This document shows, one piece after another, positions 23,981 to 37,700 of a DNA stretch of 64,000 bases; within the stretch, counting starts at the first letter, position 1, and every line of letters begins with the position of its first letter. Position numbers and translations under genes: made by a program. Below the pieces are notes generated by a model. That model searched no databases, had not been told where the DNA came from, and saw only the letters and a list, made by a program, of their open reading frames with translations. Source of the stretch: Megalopta genalis (Eukaryota; Arthropoda; Insecta; Hymenoptera; Halictidae); the NCBI RefSeq assembly GCF_051020955.1, contig NC_135014.1, positions 28,882,242 through 28,946,241 on the forward strand, given 5' to 3'.

Positions 23981-24420
23981 CTGTCCGGGAAGTTCGTGCC
24001 GACTTTTCAGAAAAATTCATAGACGACATTTTTATATACTTAGTTATTATTTTATATTATCATTATATATTTAGTTAATTATGCGGTTTTGTTCCCTAAC
24101 CTTTCTCCATTGCGCGGGTTTTACTTTCGATCAATGTCTTCGTCCAATATCGTCACCGCTTGCGCACAGTTTTTTCGGCTAAAACATCTCCGTAAAATAA
24201 CAATTAAATGTCTGAAACGTACTTTATCTTCTCCCACCGTCAACAGGCTTCAAAACTGACGCAAATCAATTTATCCTAACCAAACATCGCCGTGAACTGG
24301 TTGAAATGTCACTTGTCCGAAAGTGTACACAAGTCGTTTGGTTTTAACGATTCCGATATGTTCGCAGCTACCCCAACGCCACCTTCCGAAAATCGGCATG
24401 AACTTTCCGGACAACCCAAT
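23981..24420. mobile_element. Mariner-type element without transposase
   Basis: Left end CTGTCCGGGAAGTTCGTGCC and, inverted at the right, GGCATGAACTTTCCGGACAA. The ends resemble mariner termini of the GTCCGGAAAGTTCATGCC type. The 390-bp interior holds no transposase motif. It starts directly after the TTAA of the previous element. Confidence 0.72.
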
Positions 24421-24880
24421 TACATAATATATTCGTCTCTGCGAAGCAGCAGCGCCGAAACAATGTAAAAGCCTATTTTTCTCGGTGCTACTTTCCAAAT
24501 ACTGTTGCAGATATCGAAACGTGCTGGTTCCAAGGTAATTCTAAGGTTCGAGAAATTATTAAAATTACAGATATTCAATGCTTGTTTACTCTTGCTTTCA
24601 CAGCGTTTGTCCGTGCGGTTCTTCGTGCTGCGTCGCGTCGGTGAAACGTCTGAACCACGCTCCACTTGTTCTCCACCAGGTGGTCGCCACCGACTTCTGG
24701 GACTTTTGGCTTCGCGCGAATCGTCGGTCGTATCGAATTTCTCGTACGATTCTCTGCAGGGAACCCTAAATGTCCTTCGTGTCTCGGAGGTCTGGTTTTC
24801 TTGCAGTTCGACATCTGCTGGAATCGGAGAACTCGAAAAGCGAGGTTCGAAATTTAACCTCGAAATTTAAATTCAAATTA
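24421..24880. other. Stretch with no recognisable gene
   Basis: Single-copy. Overlapping frames on both strands, none with a motif I recognise. Confidence 0.5.
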
Positions 24881-25193
24881 CAGTAATGTCTCCCTTACTG
24901 ACGCTCAGATTGTGGAGAAAAATGGACAATTTGGGGAGAGGAGATACGATTATCCTTGCCTTGCGGCTCGTTTTTATAATTGTTGACAATTTATATATAT
25001 AAAATATATTTAATTTATTATTATTTTATTATTATTATATTAATTATTATTATATTATATAATTTATTATTATTTATATATATAAAATATATATAAATAA
25101 AAACAAACCGAAAGGCTCGAATAATAGTATCTCCTCTTCCCAAATTGTCCATTTTTCAGCACAATGTGAGCGTCATTTAGGGAAACATTACTG
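24881..25193. mobile_element. Foldback MITE (family A) with AT-expanded loop
   Basis: Ends CAGTAATGTCTCCC and GGGAAACATTACTG, both flanked by TA. The loop (about 24990-25100) has grown into a TATATA/ATT microsatellite, making this copy about 100 bp longer than its relatives. Confidence 0.86.
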
Positions 25194-25194
25194 T

Positions 25195-25574
25195 ACTGTT
25201 TCAAATTTCCCGCATTGTCGAAAATTGCACGTTCTTTATTTCTTTCAAGCGACCGTACAGCTGCGTTGTCTCGAAATACATAAACTAAGTTCGACATAAA
25301 TGTTTTCCAGGTCAAAACGAAAGGTGCAAACGCAGTTGAAAAGAGGGAACGAGATCACGGTCGGTCAATGAAGAGTCAAGAGGTTCTCGGTGGACATTCG
25401 AATCGTTTATTGCTAATATAAATACCATTCTCTTACAAATCGAGTCGGCATGATGTTTCTTCGTAACTCGCATAAAAAATATCGTCTAAACGAGCCTACC
25501 TGCGAAACGATGACGCAGATGATCTTTGACGAATCGCAATGCGTCGAGCGTGCGGTATAAACGCAGAAAGAAAA

Positions 25575-25618
<44 letters not shown>

Positions 25619-26559
25619 AGAAAGAGACTGACAGAGACGGATACAGGGAGATAGATAAAAGAAGTAGAAGACGATGAAAGTGAACGAGAAAACTCTATAT
25701 CGTGAAAGTAGTCTGTTCGACGCTCGGTCGTGGATCGTCAATCTACCGAAATGGGCTTCGTCGCTTCGTCGTCCGGATTGAAAGTTTTACAGGTGAATTC
25801 AAACTAAAAGCCGTTTTATCGAACGGTGTACGACACTTGTGCTCGCTCGAGTCCACCACAATTCTCGCGATCCTCGGGCCGGAAATATCCTTGGATGTCT
25901 CAGCTGTGCTCGAGCAACGATTTAAGTACCAAACGAGGTGAGGCGACGCCGAGCTATCGATTCGCATCTGTACAAATTGCCTGAACGATCGGAAATTGTT
26001 TCGGGACCGGGCCATAAATATCGACAGAGGATCCGCTTTTATACAATAGTTTACAGTCTGACGCGTTCCCGGGATCGTTTCAGGCGATTAAAATCATCGG
26101 CTCGTCGTCGCTTGCTGTGCTCGACGCCCGCTCGAAAATGCTCGCGGACAAGGAGATCCCCGGTCGGGATTACCGGCTGCGAGCCTGTTCTCCGCGGGGT
26201 GTCCTTGAACGGTGGTGCCGGGTCGGCGCCTTCGCAGTTCTTCCGCTACCACCGAACACGGACGGGGCCCCGCGAACCGATCGGCGCAGGTGGTCCCCCT
26301 CGAGAATCGAACATCCATCGAAAAGTTGGGTGCGTTCGTAGCTCGGCCACGAAAAGACTCCGCGCGCCGTATCTCGCAGGTGCTCTTCGAGGTGCTCATC
26401 CTTTGAAATCATCATCGAAAATCGTCCTCGAGAGCCGTCCGAGAAGAAGAGAGTGCTCGCGTACGATGACCGAAGAAGCATGCTGTCCAAGGTCCTCGTT
26501 TTCGACCGGGTTCAAGAGTCTCCCTCGAGGATCACCCGAAGGAATTCCTCCTCCGGAAG
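25195..26559. other. Region downstream of Ino80, probably part 3' UTR
   Basis: It follows the Ino80 stop codon on the minus strand. A (GA)n tract lies at 25568-25617. A minus-strand AATAAA lies near 25410, but nothing shows that it is used. Open frames here are Arg-rich and unconvincing. Confidence 0.4.
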
Positions 26560-28250
26560 CTAGGAGGATCCCCGCGGCTGCTGTTGCGTGTAGAAGCCGA
26601 ACGGTCTCGACTCGCCGGTGGACGAAGGGAACGAGGAGCCGGCGTTCATTGCCGCGGAGGACATAGAAGAAGCTCCGGAGCCCGATGATCGCTGACCCGA
26701 CGGCTTCTGCTGGTTCACCGTGGCGATCGTCTGCTGGGACCTGAGCGGCACCGGGAGCGGTCGCTGGACTTTCCTGCCGTGATGGTGACCCGGGGCACGG
26801 TATCCTTGGTGTCCTGGGCCGGTTGGCCTGAGCCGTGGTCGGCCGGGCCCGCGGCGAATGGTCGGCGCGCCTCCTCTGCCCGAGACAGGGCCCAGAGACC
26901 CGACCGGGCCCAGCGGACCCACCGTGCTCGGCCCGTCGCCCTCCGCTGGACCGGATGACCCCTGACCTCCTGCGGCGTAAGACCAGTTTCTTTTATTCTA
27001 TCATTGATTTCGCTTCGACGATCGTCGCCGGCGGGACGGCGGCCCGCCGAAAGCGACTCGGTCGAGGCACGCGGAAGGATCGGACACGTCCTCGCGGCGA
27101 AATTCGCCGGGAAACGAGGGCCGCGGAGCCCGCGGGGCGTACGTGCTCCGGCAGGCAACTTTTCACGATTATAATGGCAGATGCAGGGTACGGCGGAGGG
27201 CCCTCCATTTCACGTGGAGTGGTCTGACCAGTTAATCGGTTATTCACCGGTACGCCGCGGCGGGGAACGAACAAGACAAACTCCCGAGGATCGTGCCACG
27301 GCATCTATTCGACTGATCGTAAGCGCAGGAGCCGGCCCGGGAGGCGAGGACGAGGCGAGGACGAGGCAAGGATGAGCGAGAGGCGAGGAGGACGGGGGAC
27401 GGGGAGGAAAGAAGAATTTAATGAGATAGCGAGGGAGAAAAATCGCGGACGGAGGGGGTTGGAGAGGGAGTGACAGGGTCGAAGGTCAGTAGCCGAGCAA
27501 GGATGTACGAGAGGACGTTACCCGTCTCCTTCGAACCCAGCCCTGCTCTCTTCGTTCCTCGCTTCCTTCCTTCCTTCCTTCCTTCCTCCCTTCCTCCCTT
27601 CCTCCCTCGTTCATTCTTTCCTTTCTTTCTTTCTTTCTCTTTTTTTTTGCTGTTTGCTCGCCCCCCCTCGTGCTCGTCGTTCCGAGTCGTCGACATTCCT
27701 TGGCACGTTCTCGAACCTTTCAGGGAGCCACTCTTCAGCGACGCTCGCGAAGGAACCTCTCAGGAGCGCGCGCCCCACTCGCGGAACAAAGGGTGGGAAA
27801 AGCTCCGCTCCTCTGGGAAGCACGTCGTTATGCGCTTTCGAAATTCTACGCGCGATCCCCAGGCAGATTTATAAGGGGGACACGGAAGGAGAGGGTGCGA
27901 GGAGAGCCGAGGGGAGCCGAGGGGCCGAGACGGAGGAGGCGAAGGAGCGAGGAGGATTCCGCGCGGAGATTCTCAAGGCGCGGATGAGAGACCGCGGAGG
28001 GGGGAAATAAAAAGGACCCTCCGCGAGAGATTGCTCGTCGTTGTCCCGTTCGCCGACATTTCTCGAGACTAGTCGGAGACTGGGGAGCAATTACAGATAA
28101 GGAACTGAACGGCGCGCTGCCTGCCGTTGCCATCGCCGCCAAAAACTCGGTGAACTACGGACCCCACTCGTGGGATGGCAAGAAGGGTGGCTCTGGAACG
28201 CCGGGGCCGCGATCAACGATTTCGGAGGAGATCGTTAACCCGCTCTCTCG

Positions 28251-28281
<31 letters not shown>

Positions 28282-31200
28282 ACCAGCACCAAGCCAGAGC
28301 CAAACCCCTCTCTCTCTCTCTCTTTCTCTCTCTCTCTTTCCCTCTTTCCGCCGCTTCCCTTTTCGCCGGTCCGTCCCGATAACGATTCCTCTCACGATTT
28401 CCACGAGAAAGTTCCATCATCCCTTAACCGTCGCGCCACGGGCTCCGAGTTAATTAAGCATCGTAAATCCCCGGCCGCCGCGGCTCGAACGCGATCGACC
28501 GAATAAACCGTTTTCGGTGTCCCAAGGATCCGAGAGGGCCCTCGATCTTCCGTCTCCGGTTATTACGGCGACAAATCAAGCGATTCGTTATTCGCGTCGG
28601 TCCGGAGGAGACCGGAGGAGGAGGAGGCCGGAGGATTTGTCGGCGGCCGGGGGACCCGGCTCCAAAACTATTTCATTGTCCCCGCTTTAGAATGCAATAA
28701 TTTTCTCAGCCGGCGGCGGCGGCGGCTAAGCCGGCGGAGCGTCGTGGAACACGTCGAAGGAGGAGACGCGAGGGGGGCAGCGAGCAGGCCTGGAAGAGAG
28801 TTCGGCTGAGATACGGCAGGATAATGCGGGAAGATAGGACGGGGCAAGGATATTGCCAGCCGGACGGTCGGCATTCTGCGGATCCTCGCGTTCCATTCGC
28901 CCCTTCCAGCTACCTCGAAACTCTCTGCGGACCCTCGCGTCCCTTTGTGCGGACCCAGCGCGGGCCCGGCGTCTCTATCTCCCGGCGAGGATCTCGCCCA
29001 CGCGTGATTCCCGCCCGATTCCCGGCCCGATCACGGCCCGATCACCGGCCGATTCCCGCGGGAACCGCGAGCGCACCGCCGCGTCTGCGAAAATATTTCC
29101 GAAACGAACCCTCGCCAACGTTTCTGCTCGGGCCCTACGTCTACGAGAAATTCGGTGGGTCCTCTCGCGTCGTTATTTTTGTTCTCTCTTCCCTCGATCT
29201 CGAAGAGTTTCCTTTTGCATGGACGGAACAACGCGACGACCAACTAATTCGATTTGATTCGGGCACTGATGAGTGCGGGGGGAGAGGGGACCGGTGCAAC
29301 AAGCAACGCGCTCGTTCTTCGAATATTAAACGATCCGATCGGGCATCGATTAAAGCCGGCAACTCGGGCCTCGAACGGGCCCGCGACGGAATGAAACGGC
29401 AAGAACGTACCGACGAGATTTCTTATTAACCCTCGGCTTAATTAATTTCGTACGATAACTCGAATTGATCTCAAATGCAATCGCAGGTCCGCGAGACACC
29501 AGGCTGATTATTTATTCATCTGCGGCGATGATGTACAGGGTGTACCAAAATTACGGTATTTGAGATGGCAAATGCTGAGTTGATTTGAAACAACTTTTTC
29601 CTTGGCGAAAATGCGATTCGCGGCTTCGTTTGCGAGTTATTAACGAAAAACAGTGACCAATGAGAGGCGAGAGCTCGACTGGCGCGAGGAGGGGCCGGTC
29701 AACGAGCGGTCGGAGCCCTGTTCGGCTCATTGGCTCGGCCGCGTCGCGCCAGAAAGAGCTCGCGTCTCATTGGTCGCTGTTTTTCGTCGATAACTCATAA
29801 ACGAAGCCGCGGATCGCATTTTCGCTAAGGAAAAAGTTGCTTCGAATCACCTCGGGAACCCCTTATTTCCCGGAAATACCATAATTTTGGGACATCTAGT
29901 GTGAATCCGGTCGCCGCGAGGGTGACGCGGATATGTTACCTCGCCCTTACGGGCATACACAGCTAAGCTGCCATCTACCCCTAGTCCAACCACTGTCAAG
30001 GAGAGGGGCCAAGGAAAAATCCGCACCATAATTTTGGGACACTTTGTACAACTGTAAGAAAAATTGTGAGATTGTAGAAACAAAGGAACGTTTTTAATAC
30101 GCTTTCTTCTGCTTGATCAGACTCCGCCATTATCGATGCGCAAAGTAAGAACAATCGACCTCGACTTTTTCATCGAACACTTTTACGTCAATAGTAACGC
30201 GATAAATACGTATCAACGATCTGCAAGTATTAGTTATTAGCAGTTAAGCGTTAACACGCGATCGGTCGCCGCCGCCTCGTTTCGTTCGATTCCGGCCGCA
30301 GAAGAGAATAGCGCCGCCGCGTTTCGCGAACCCGTTAGGCGAACCCGCGCGGGCCCCGCGTTAGACAAAATACGGGAAACGGTCTATTTTCAACACGAAC
30401 AAGCGCCGGCGAACGTGTTTAACAGAGTAAACAAATTTCTGTATCGTTCTATTCCGAGCAAAATTACCTTTCCCCCGCCCCAGGGGGGCCTATTTGCATA
30501 AACATCCGCAGTTGGCCTCCAACTTATTCGTAACGGTGGTCGGCGGCGAGCACCGAACACGCCGCCGCTCTGTCCGACACAGAATGCGCCGCGGAAATCG
30601 TTCCACGAGCGAAAAGGCACGCGCCGTAAACGGTCTCCCCCGCGATCATCCCGGGGTCTCCGTTTCGCGATTTACGAGCGGAAAGGGGGGGGGGGGGAGA
30701 CGCGGCCGGCGATCCCGCGATCCGATCGGATTTCAACGGAGCAAAGAATCGCGGCCCGGCCGGCATCGAGCTCGCCGAGGAAACTAGAAACTCGTGGTCC
30801 CCGGCCACTCTCGAACCGCCACGGAATTATTACTTTCCGTTTCGCGGCACGAAAATATCGGCTCGTAAGGGGGGGAGGAGGTGACACGGCGCGGTACCGC
30901 GAGGCACGGCACGGAAACCAACGAACCCCCCCGTTGGAGGAGGAACCCAGACCTCCCGCTGGAACCCAGGGCCAGGGTTATCCGCCGCGAATTATGCTAA
31001 TAACGAGCCCCGAGCCAGTTCGATTCAGCGGGAAGAAGCTCGGCGTCCGGCAAAGAAAAACTCGTCTCCTTGGTTTCTCTATCGGGGCAGAACGGAATCC
31101 GAGGCACGACCGTCGAAAAATATGCGAACGCGAGAGAAGCAGAGGCGTCGTATTACCGCCTCTCACGAGCGCATCCGCCACATGTGCCGCTCCTGTTCGC

Positions 31201-31711
31201 GAAAATGCATCGTCGTGCGCGCCGTGTCTCCCGCGCTCATCTCCCGGTTCGACGAATTAATGAGAATCCGCGATGAAAACGCGGGGGACGGAGGGGGTGG
31301 CGACGGTAAAGCGAGCTTCGAAGGCGGCGAGAGAATCGTGCGGGAATTTCTTTCGGATTTCCGAGCGTTTATTTTCCTTACCCGCGAATTCCGCGAAAGT
31401 CGAAGGAAGGCGGACGTCGCTTCGAGGAGAAGAGGGGGAAGCAAAGGGTTCCGCGGGGTGGCAACGGCGAGGGAACAACTTCTGCGATAGCAAAAGTCTT
31501 CTAGCGAGCCGGGTAACGAAGCGATAGCCGAATCGTGGCGGCGAGTGCGTGGCAAGGAGCCGGCGAGGGGGTCGGAGGGGGGACGAGCGAGTTCCAAAAA
31601 CCTAAGAAGAGCATCATCGATCGCAGCTGTCGCCTTCACTCCGCACCTGCTATTGTCCGCTCGCCTTCCAGTCGACGACAACCGGGTGAGAGAGGGAGAC
31701 AGAGGGAGAAG

Positions 31712-31755
<44 letters not shown>

Positions 31756-34700
31756 GGAGGCGAGGCGGGGAAGAAGAACGACCCCCTTTTCTCTCCTTTC
31801 CGTATATGTAGCACACGAAGATCGTACGCGCGAGCAGCACGTTGCTCGCGTAAACTCCCGGTCCACGTGTCGTTGCGCGAGGTTCGCCTACTCGCTTTCG
31901 TCGGTTCTCCCTTCCTCTCCTCCTCCTCCTCCTCTTCCTTTTTCTCCTCGTTTTAATGAACCACCCTCCTCCCTCCTGCCCCGCGTCCTCCACTAACCGC
32001 GGCCGTCATTTTCTCGTGTACGCGATCACACGCCGCGCCTTTTAGCGCGCACGACACAATGCGTTATGCAACGCGATGCATTCGTGCGACGCCTTTGCGA
32101 ACGACACCCCGACGATAACCACCGACGAGGACCTCGCGATCTTAGAGGTACAGTAATGTCTCTCTGATTGACGCTCAGATCGTCCACAGGGATGGACAAT
32201 TTAGGGAGAAGAGAGACGATTATTCGAGCCTTGCGGTTCATTTTTATAGTTACGAATTGTCAACAACTATAATCAAATAATGGTATCTCCTCTTCCCAAG
32301 TTGTCCACAGAAATGGACAATTTGGGGAGAAGAGAGGCGATTATTCGAGCCTTGCGGTTCATTTTTATAGTCACGAATTGTCAACAACTATAATCAAATA
32401 ATGGTATCTCCTCTTCCCAAGTTGCCCACAGAAATTGACAATTTAGAGAGAAGAAAATTAATAAGGGTATCTCCTCTTCCCAAGTTGTCCACAGAAATAG
32501 ACAATTTAGGGAGAACAGAGACGATTATTCGATCCTTGCGGTTCATTTTTATAGGCACGAATTGTCAACAACTATAAAAACGAGCTGCAAGGCTCGAATA
32601 ATGGTATCTCCTCTTCCCAAGTTGTCCACAGAAATGGACAATTTGGGGAGAAGAGAGACGATTATTCGAGCCTTGTGATTCATTTTTATAGTCACGAATT
32701 GTCAACAACTATAATCAAATAATGGTATCTCCTCTTCCCAAATTGTCCATTTTTGTGGACAATCTGAGCGTCAGTTAGGGAAACATTACTGTATCTTCGA
32801 TTCGATTCGATTTCGAACGTCGGTACACGCTTCTTGAAAAATCTGGAAAAATCTTAAAAAATACGGAAACGCGGTGCACGTTTATCGATTCTTTCAGCCA
32901 GTAAACTGCGGGAAGATATTGATATGATTCGAACAAAAGGGGTAGGAATCGAATTACTTATCTGAGACAACGAGCAGAAGAAAGGTGGAAAATTATGCTG
33001 GTAGAATAATGTGTGTCGCGATGAGGAAACGATCACGAAGAAAAGTGAAACTATCTTTAGCAACTTTAACAACTTTAATTGGAAACATGAACGTTAGGGG
33101 ATGCGTGGACTAAAATTAACCCTTTGCACTCGAGTGGTGACTCTGAGGCATCAAACTGGCAAAAATTGGTTACATCACGTTTTAAAATAATTGTTATATC
33201 AACAAAATTTAGATTTAAAAAATTGTCAAGAGCGCAACTGTTGTGCGACTCCGAAGTCGCAATAATTTCATATGCATAAAATGCATTTTCCCATATCAAA
33301 TAAAAACACTACAAGTTAGGAAAATGCTTTTATATTTACAGTGAAAATAGCTTCCAGTGCAAAGGGTTAAAACGAAAAAGAAAAGAAAAGAAACACAAAT
33401 TACCAACAAGGTTCGATCGAACGGGACGCGCACCGGGGTTCATCGATACTTCGTTTTCGAGGGCAGTCTGTTCGAAGGATTAACGATAAGTAGGAATTCC
33501 AGTGGCCCGAAGGGATGCCGTAGTGCCCTAATTATTTCGATCATAAAGAGAACGAAGAGAGAGAGAGAGAATGTAGCAAGTACCCGGTCGTCCCAGAAGA
33601 CGGGCGCGCTCCGTTTAGGGTACGAAAACCGCGAGAGCTGGTACAGTGAGTCACTGAAAGGGGGTTGGGAGAGATCGCCCTTCCCGCTTAGGCTCCTTAG
33701 AACCGTCGCCAACTGTTCCCCGCAGATGCACTTGCTCCCCGTATGTACCCGCGAGGGAATTTCGCAACCCGGGTCCACGGGCCCAGGGGTACTTTCTCTT
33801 TACGCCGGGGATCCCTTGAGAACGGGGCCAAACGTTGCGAGGGTGGCGGCGCGATCGGCGGGGCTCGGGGGCTCTATGAAAGAGTCAGCGGGGATTAACG
33901 GTGTGTGTGTATCGATTCCGAGGGGTGCGTCACGGAAAGTCATTTTCTCCGGACCCCCCGCGAAAATTCCCGGCTAATCCTCTCCGCGCCCCCTCGGCCC
34001 CCAAACGGTTGCGTTTGCGGCCCCCGTTTGCGAGTGAGAATTTTCGAATCTCGAGCAGATGGAGAGGCGAATTCCTCTTCCGAGCCGTCCGTTGGACTCT
34101 GATTAATAGATCCCCCCTCCTCGTACACGGATAACCGAGCTAGGCAAAATCTGTTAAATATTTATGCGGGCGGCGATAACGGAGGCCGATAGAAATCGAG
34201 ACTGTTACGTATTTATGCCGTTCTGCCGTGACCGGGTCGAATCTGTTCACTCGGCTGTCGTGACAATACCGGTTGAAATATTCATCGATGAACAAGGTTC
34301 GATTTTGCACGGCAGATTTCTATAGCGCGGGGACACGCCCCCGGCCGTCCTTGCGAAGAAAGTTTCGCGTGACTTGAAAACGCGAACAACGTGACTTGTT
34401 GGTAAACGAAGCGGCTCTACGAGGATCGGCGGTCCGGTACTCACCGTGCTGATGAATATGATCGGTGGTCGCGTTGCCACCGGTGGGAGACATGGACGCG
34501 GGCGACTGAGAATCGCCCCTGGCGACCTTCGAGGATGGATGAAGCAGAAGGAGCCCCCTGCCTTTGCCCCCTACGGGTCCTCCTCTGCGGGAACCTCGGG
34601 GTCTGCCTCGTTTACTGGTCCCGCGGATCGTGGGCCTCATTCGGACGCCGGAGCCACTGCTGAACGCGACGTGGTGATCCAAACGGCTCACCTTGGCCGG

Positions 34701-37700
34701 CTCGCCGAACTGGCTGACCCGTAACTGCCTCGAATCGCTGGAAGTACCGCCGACGGGGCCGTCGACGTCGACGACCAGCCCGTCGTTGCTGGTCTCGTCC
34801 TGGACAAATGGAACAGATTCTATCATCTAACCCGGTCAACGGATCTACCGGATCGGCTCATTGTACAGCGATCCACGCACCTCGGACTTGACAGGGCTGG
34901 CGGGCACGCTGTAATCGTCCGTCGTCTCCAGCATCTGTTGATTATTGTTAATGAAGTGCGCCTGAGTGCTGCTCGTCTGGTTGCCCTCGTTCGAATTCGA
35001 CTGCACGGTGTCCCCGACCCTGTCGCCGTTCGCGTCGGACAGACAGGGCTTCTTCGCATCGGCCTGGAACCGAACAGCGCATGCATTATAACAAGGTACA
35101 TTCTTGCGAGTCGCCCTATATAAATCAAAACCGAGAGCGCAAAGCGGAGAAGGACGGGAGAGAAAGGCGCCTCGGTCGTGTTGCGTTGACGAGAGGAAGA
35201 AGGAAGGAGGCAGAAGGAAAGTATTGGGACCGATAGCGGCATTAAGGGCGCCAGGCTCACCTTGACCGGAAGCGCGGTCAACTTCCTTTTCCGGTCCCTC
35301 TCCTTGTGGTGTAGGCTCGACTCGAGCCGAACATCCTCCGCGTGCTGCTTTCTTTCCTCGCTCCGTTGGCTATCTGAAATATACGAACACGGGCCTGTAC
35401 TCGGGGACGTTCGTTGCTTCTCGTCTTCTTATTATTCGTTATTAGGGCATTAGCATAACCTAACGAGCATAATGTAATTGCATCCACAGGCGAGCGCGCG
35501 CACACAGACCCACGAGTTCCCTCCTCCTGCGTTTCAACGCGAGAGTGCAACCGAAATCGCGCTTCGCCGAACAAAAAAAATACGAGACCCTGGCGCAGCT
35601 CCTGTGTACAGTAATGTCTCTTTAATTGACGCCCGGATTGACCACAAAAATGGACAATTTGGGAAGAGGTGACACGATTATTCGAGGCTCGCGGTTTATT
35701 TTTATAGTTATAAATTGTCCACGATTATAAAAACGAGCCGCGAGGCTCGAATAATCGTATCTGCTCTTCCCAAATTATCCAATTCAGTGGACAATCCGAG
35801 CGTCAGTAAGGGAGACATTATTGTACTTGCATTTCAATCTTTCAACGCGATTAACGAAACAGGCCACCGCCTCCGTGCGAAAATCTCGAAACGATCGGAT
35901 TCTAATTTTCTAACGATGATATTCTTGCATATTATATCGTTCGTAGTATGACTAGCTAACGGCCCAGATAGTGTCTTACATTTCGCTTCGATTTCCTCGT
36001 CGTCCAGCAGTAGGGATACAACCTCTTTGGGTTTCAGAGTGTCCGGTTTGAAATTCCCACCGCTGATCACCATGCGTTGTATCTGGAAAAAGTTCCTCGC
36101 GTTATCATCGACTCGAATAATAGCATCGTATATTATTGCCTCGACGCGAACCTCGCTCTTCTCCCGAGCACGTTGCAGTATTCTCTCCTCTATGGTCCCC
36201 TTGCAGATCAATCGATACACCGTGACTTGTTTGGTTTGGCCCAGCCTATGGGCGCGATCCATCGCCTGCTGATCCACTGTAGGGTTCCAGTCGCTGTCGT
36301 AAAAGATCACCTGCGAAGCAAGAATCATCTCGCTGATTATATCCTGGACAACGGGCCGTTTCGAATGATGCATCGCTTCCTCGGATCTGCGCGATCGTAG
36401 ACCCAAATTCGGATGTCTATCGCGTGACGCTCTAAACAGGGACAGAGTTCCACACTCGATATTCGAACCAGGGCATATGCAAATGCGTTCGGCGACGTAC
36501 ACCTGCAGCCACCCCCGGTGCGATCTAAGGCACAACAGAATGCAGTTTCGGCAATGCAGGGCGAACGACCTTGGCCAAAAAATCGTATCGATTACACCGC
36601 TGATTTCTCCTCCTGTTACACCCGCACCCTTGTTCTGCTGCGAACGGGAATCGATGGTCGAGCCCTTTGCCAATCGATATCCTATATGATTCAATAATAC
36701 TTTTACTAGTATAATTAGACTTTTAATCGTCGCGTAATCAGGAATTTGTTCGAAGCGGATTATCGGAGTTCTCCGGTGCGACGAACGAATCGCCGGCGAC
36801 CAGCCTTCGAAATCCAAGGGCTAACGTGAAGAAATCTGTCTGGCTGAAATATTTCGGCGGAATGCCACCGTCGTCTGCATAGGACTCGATCACGGGCGAA
36901 GGTTCCAGACTTGTTAAATCGATGACACCGGGACCGAACGTCGAACGACACTTTCGTGATTAAACGTTGTCTCCTGGCCAGACAGGATCGTGATCTCCCC
37001 ACACGCTATCCTTCTGCTCCCCGATATCGCCTCCCCTCGTTCCCGGCCCCCCCGGCCGAATTACGATTGCCCCGAATATCATAGGCAGACAAGCCTGACA
37101 ACCTGGCTCGCAAAGTCCTGGGCGAATACGTACAAGGTACGGTTGATAAAGTAAGGATAAGATTACTGACCGTGTCTGCGGCGGTGAGGTTTATTCCCAG
37201 GCCCCCGGCGCGTGTGCTCAGCAAAAAGACGAATATGTCCGCCCTGAAACATGAAACAATCCCTGCAGATTGAACGACCCGGTGTCTTTCCTATGGAAAT
37301 TAATTCGGAATGCTTCGGTGGCCCGCACTTGGAGGTTTTCCAACCGACCGGTGCGGCAGTTTCGCCGTTTGCTTAGCAACTCCGCGTCCCCCTTACCCCC
37401 CAATTCGTACCCTAATTCGTGTGGTAGTAGTTCAACGGTTTTTAGAGATTCGGCGAATAAGCCAGCGAAAAAGAAAACAAGGATCGCCCGTTATTAGAAT
37501 CACGTTGCTCGAGGCGGATAGCCGAAGGCGCAGCTGCCTACGAGACAGGGACGATCCGCCAATTAATTCGCGTGTTATTTATGCACGAGCGAGCCAAGGA
37601 ACGACACGCTAAGAGGCCGACGCGCTATACTCGTGCAACTCGATGCGAAGCCGATACATATTCTAAGCAGCGCCGGGGGGATAACATTCCTTCGGTTTAT

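Noticed and set aside
25938..26666. 242-codon plus-strand frame
   Set aside because: Overlaps the Ino80 last exon on the other strand, is Arg-rich, and shows no known motif; probably an artefact of CpG-rich sequence.
31163..31993. 276-codon open frame on the minus strand
   Set aside because: Made of Arg-, Ser- and Leu-rich simple sequence across a (GA)n tract, with no domain; it lies in the last Ino80 intron.
33357..33977. 206-codon plus-strand frame
   Set aside because: Starts inside a TTAA MITE end, has no domain, and lies in an Ino80 intron.
35824..35979. Ino80 frame continuing past EEIEAK toward RRRWPVSLIALKD
   Set aside because: There is a good donor (GTAAGA) after EEIEAK, and the exon at 35373 restores the INO80 sequence in phase; the tail reads through a repeat flank.
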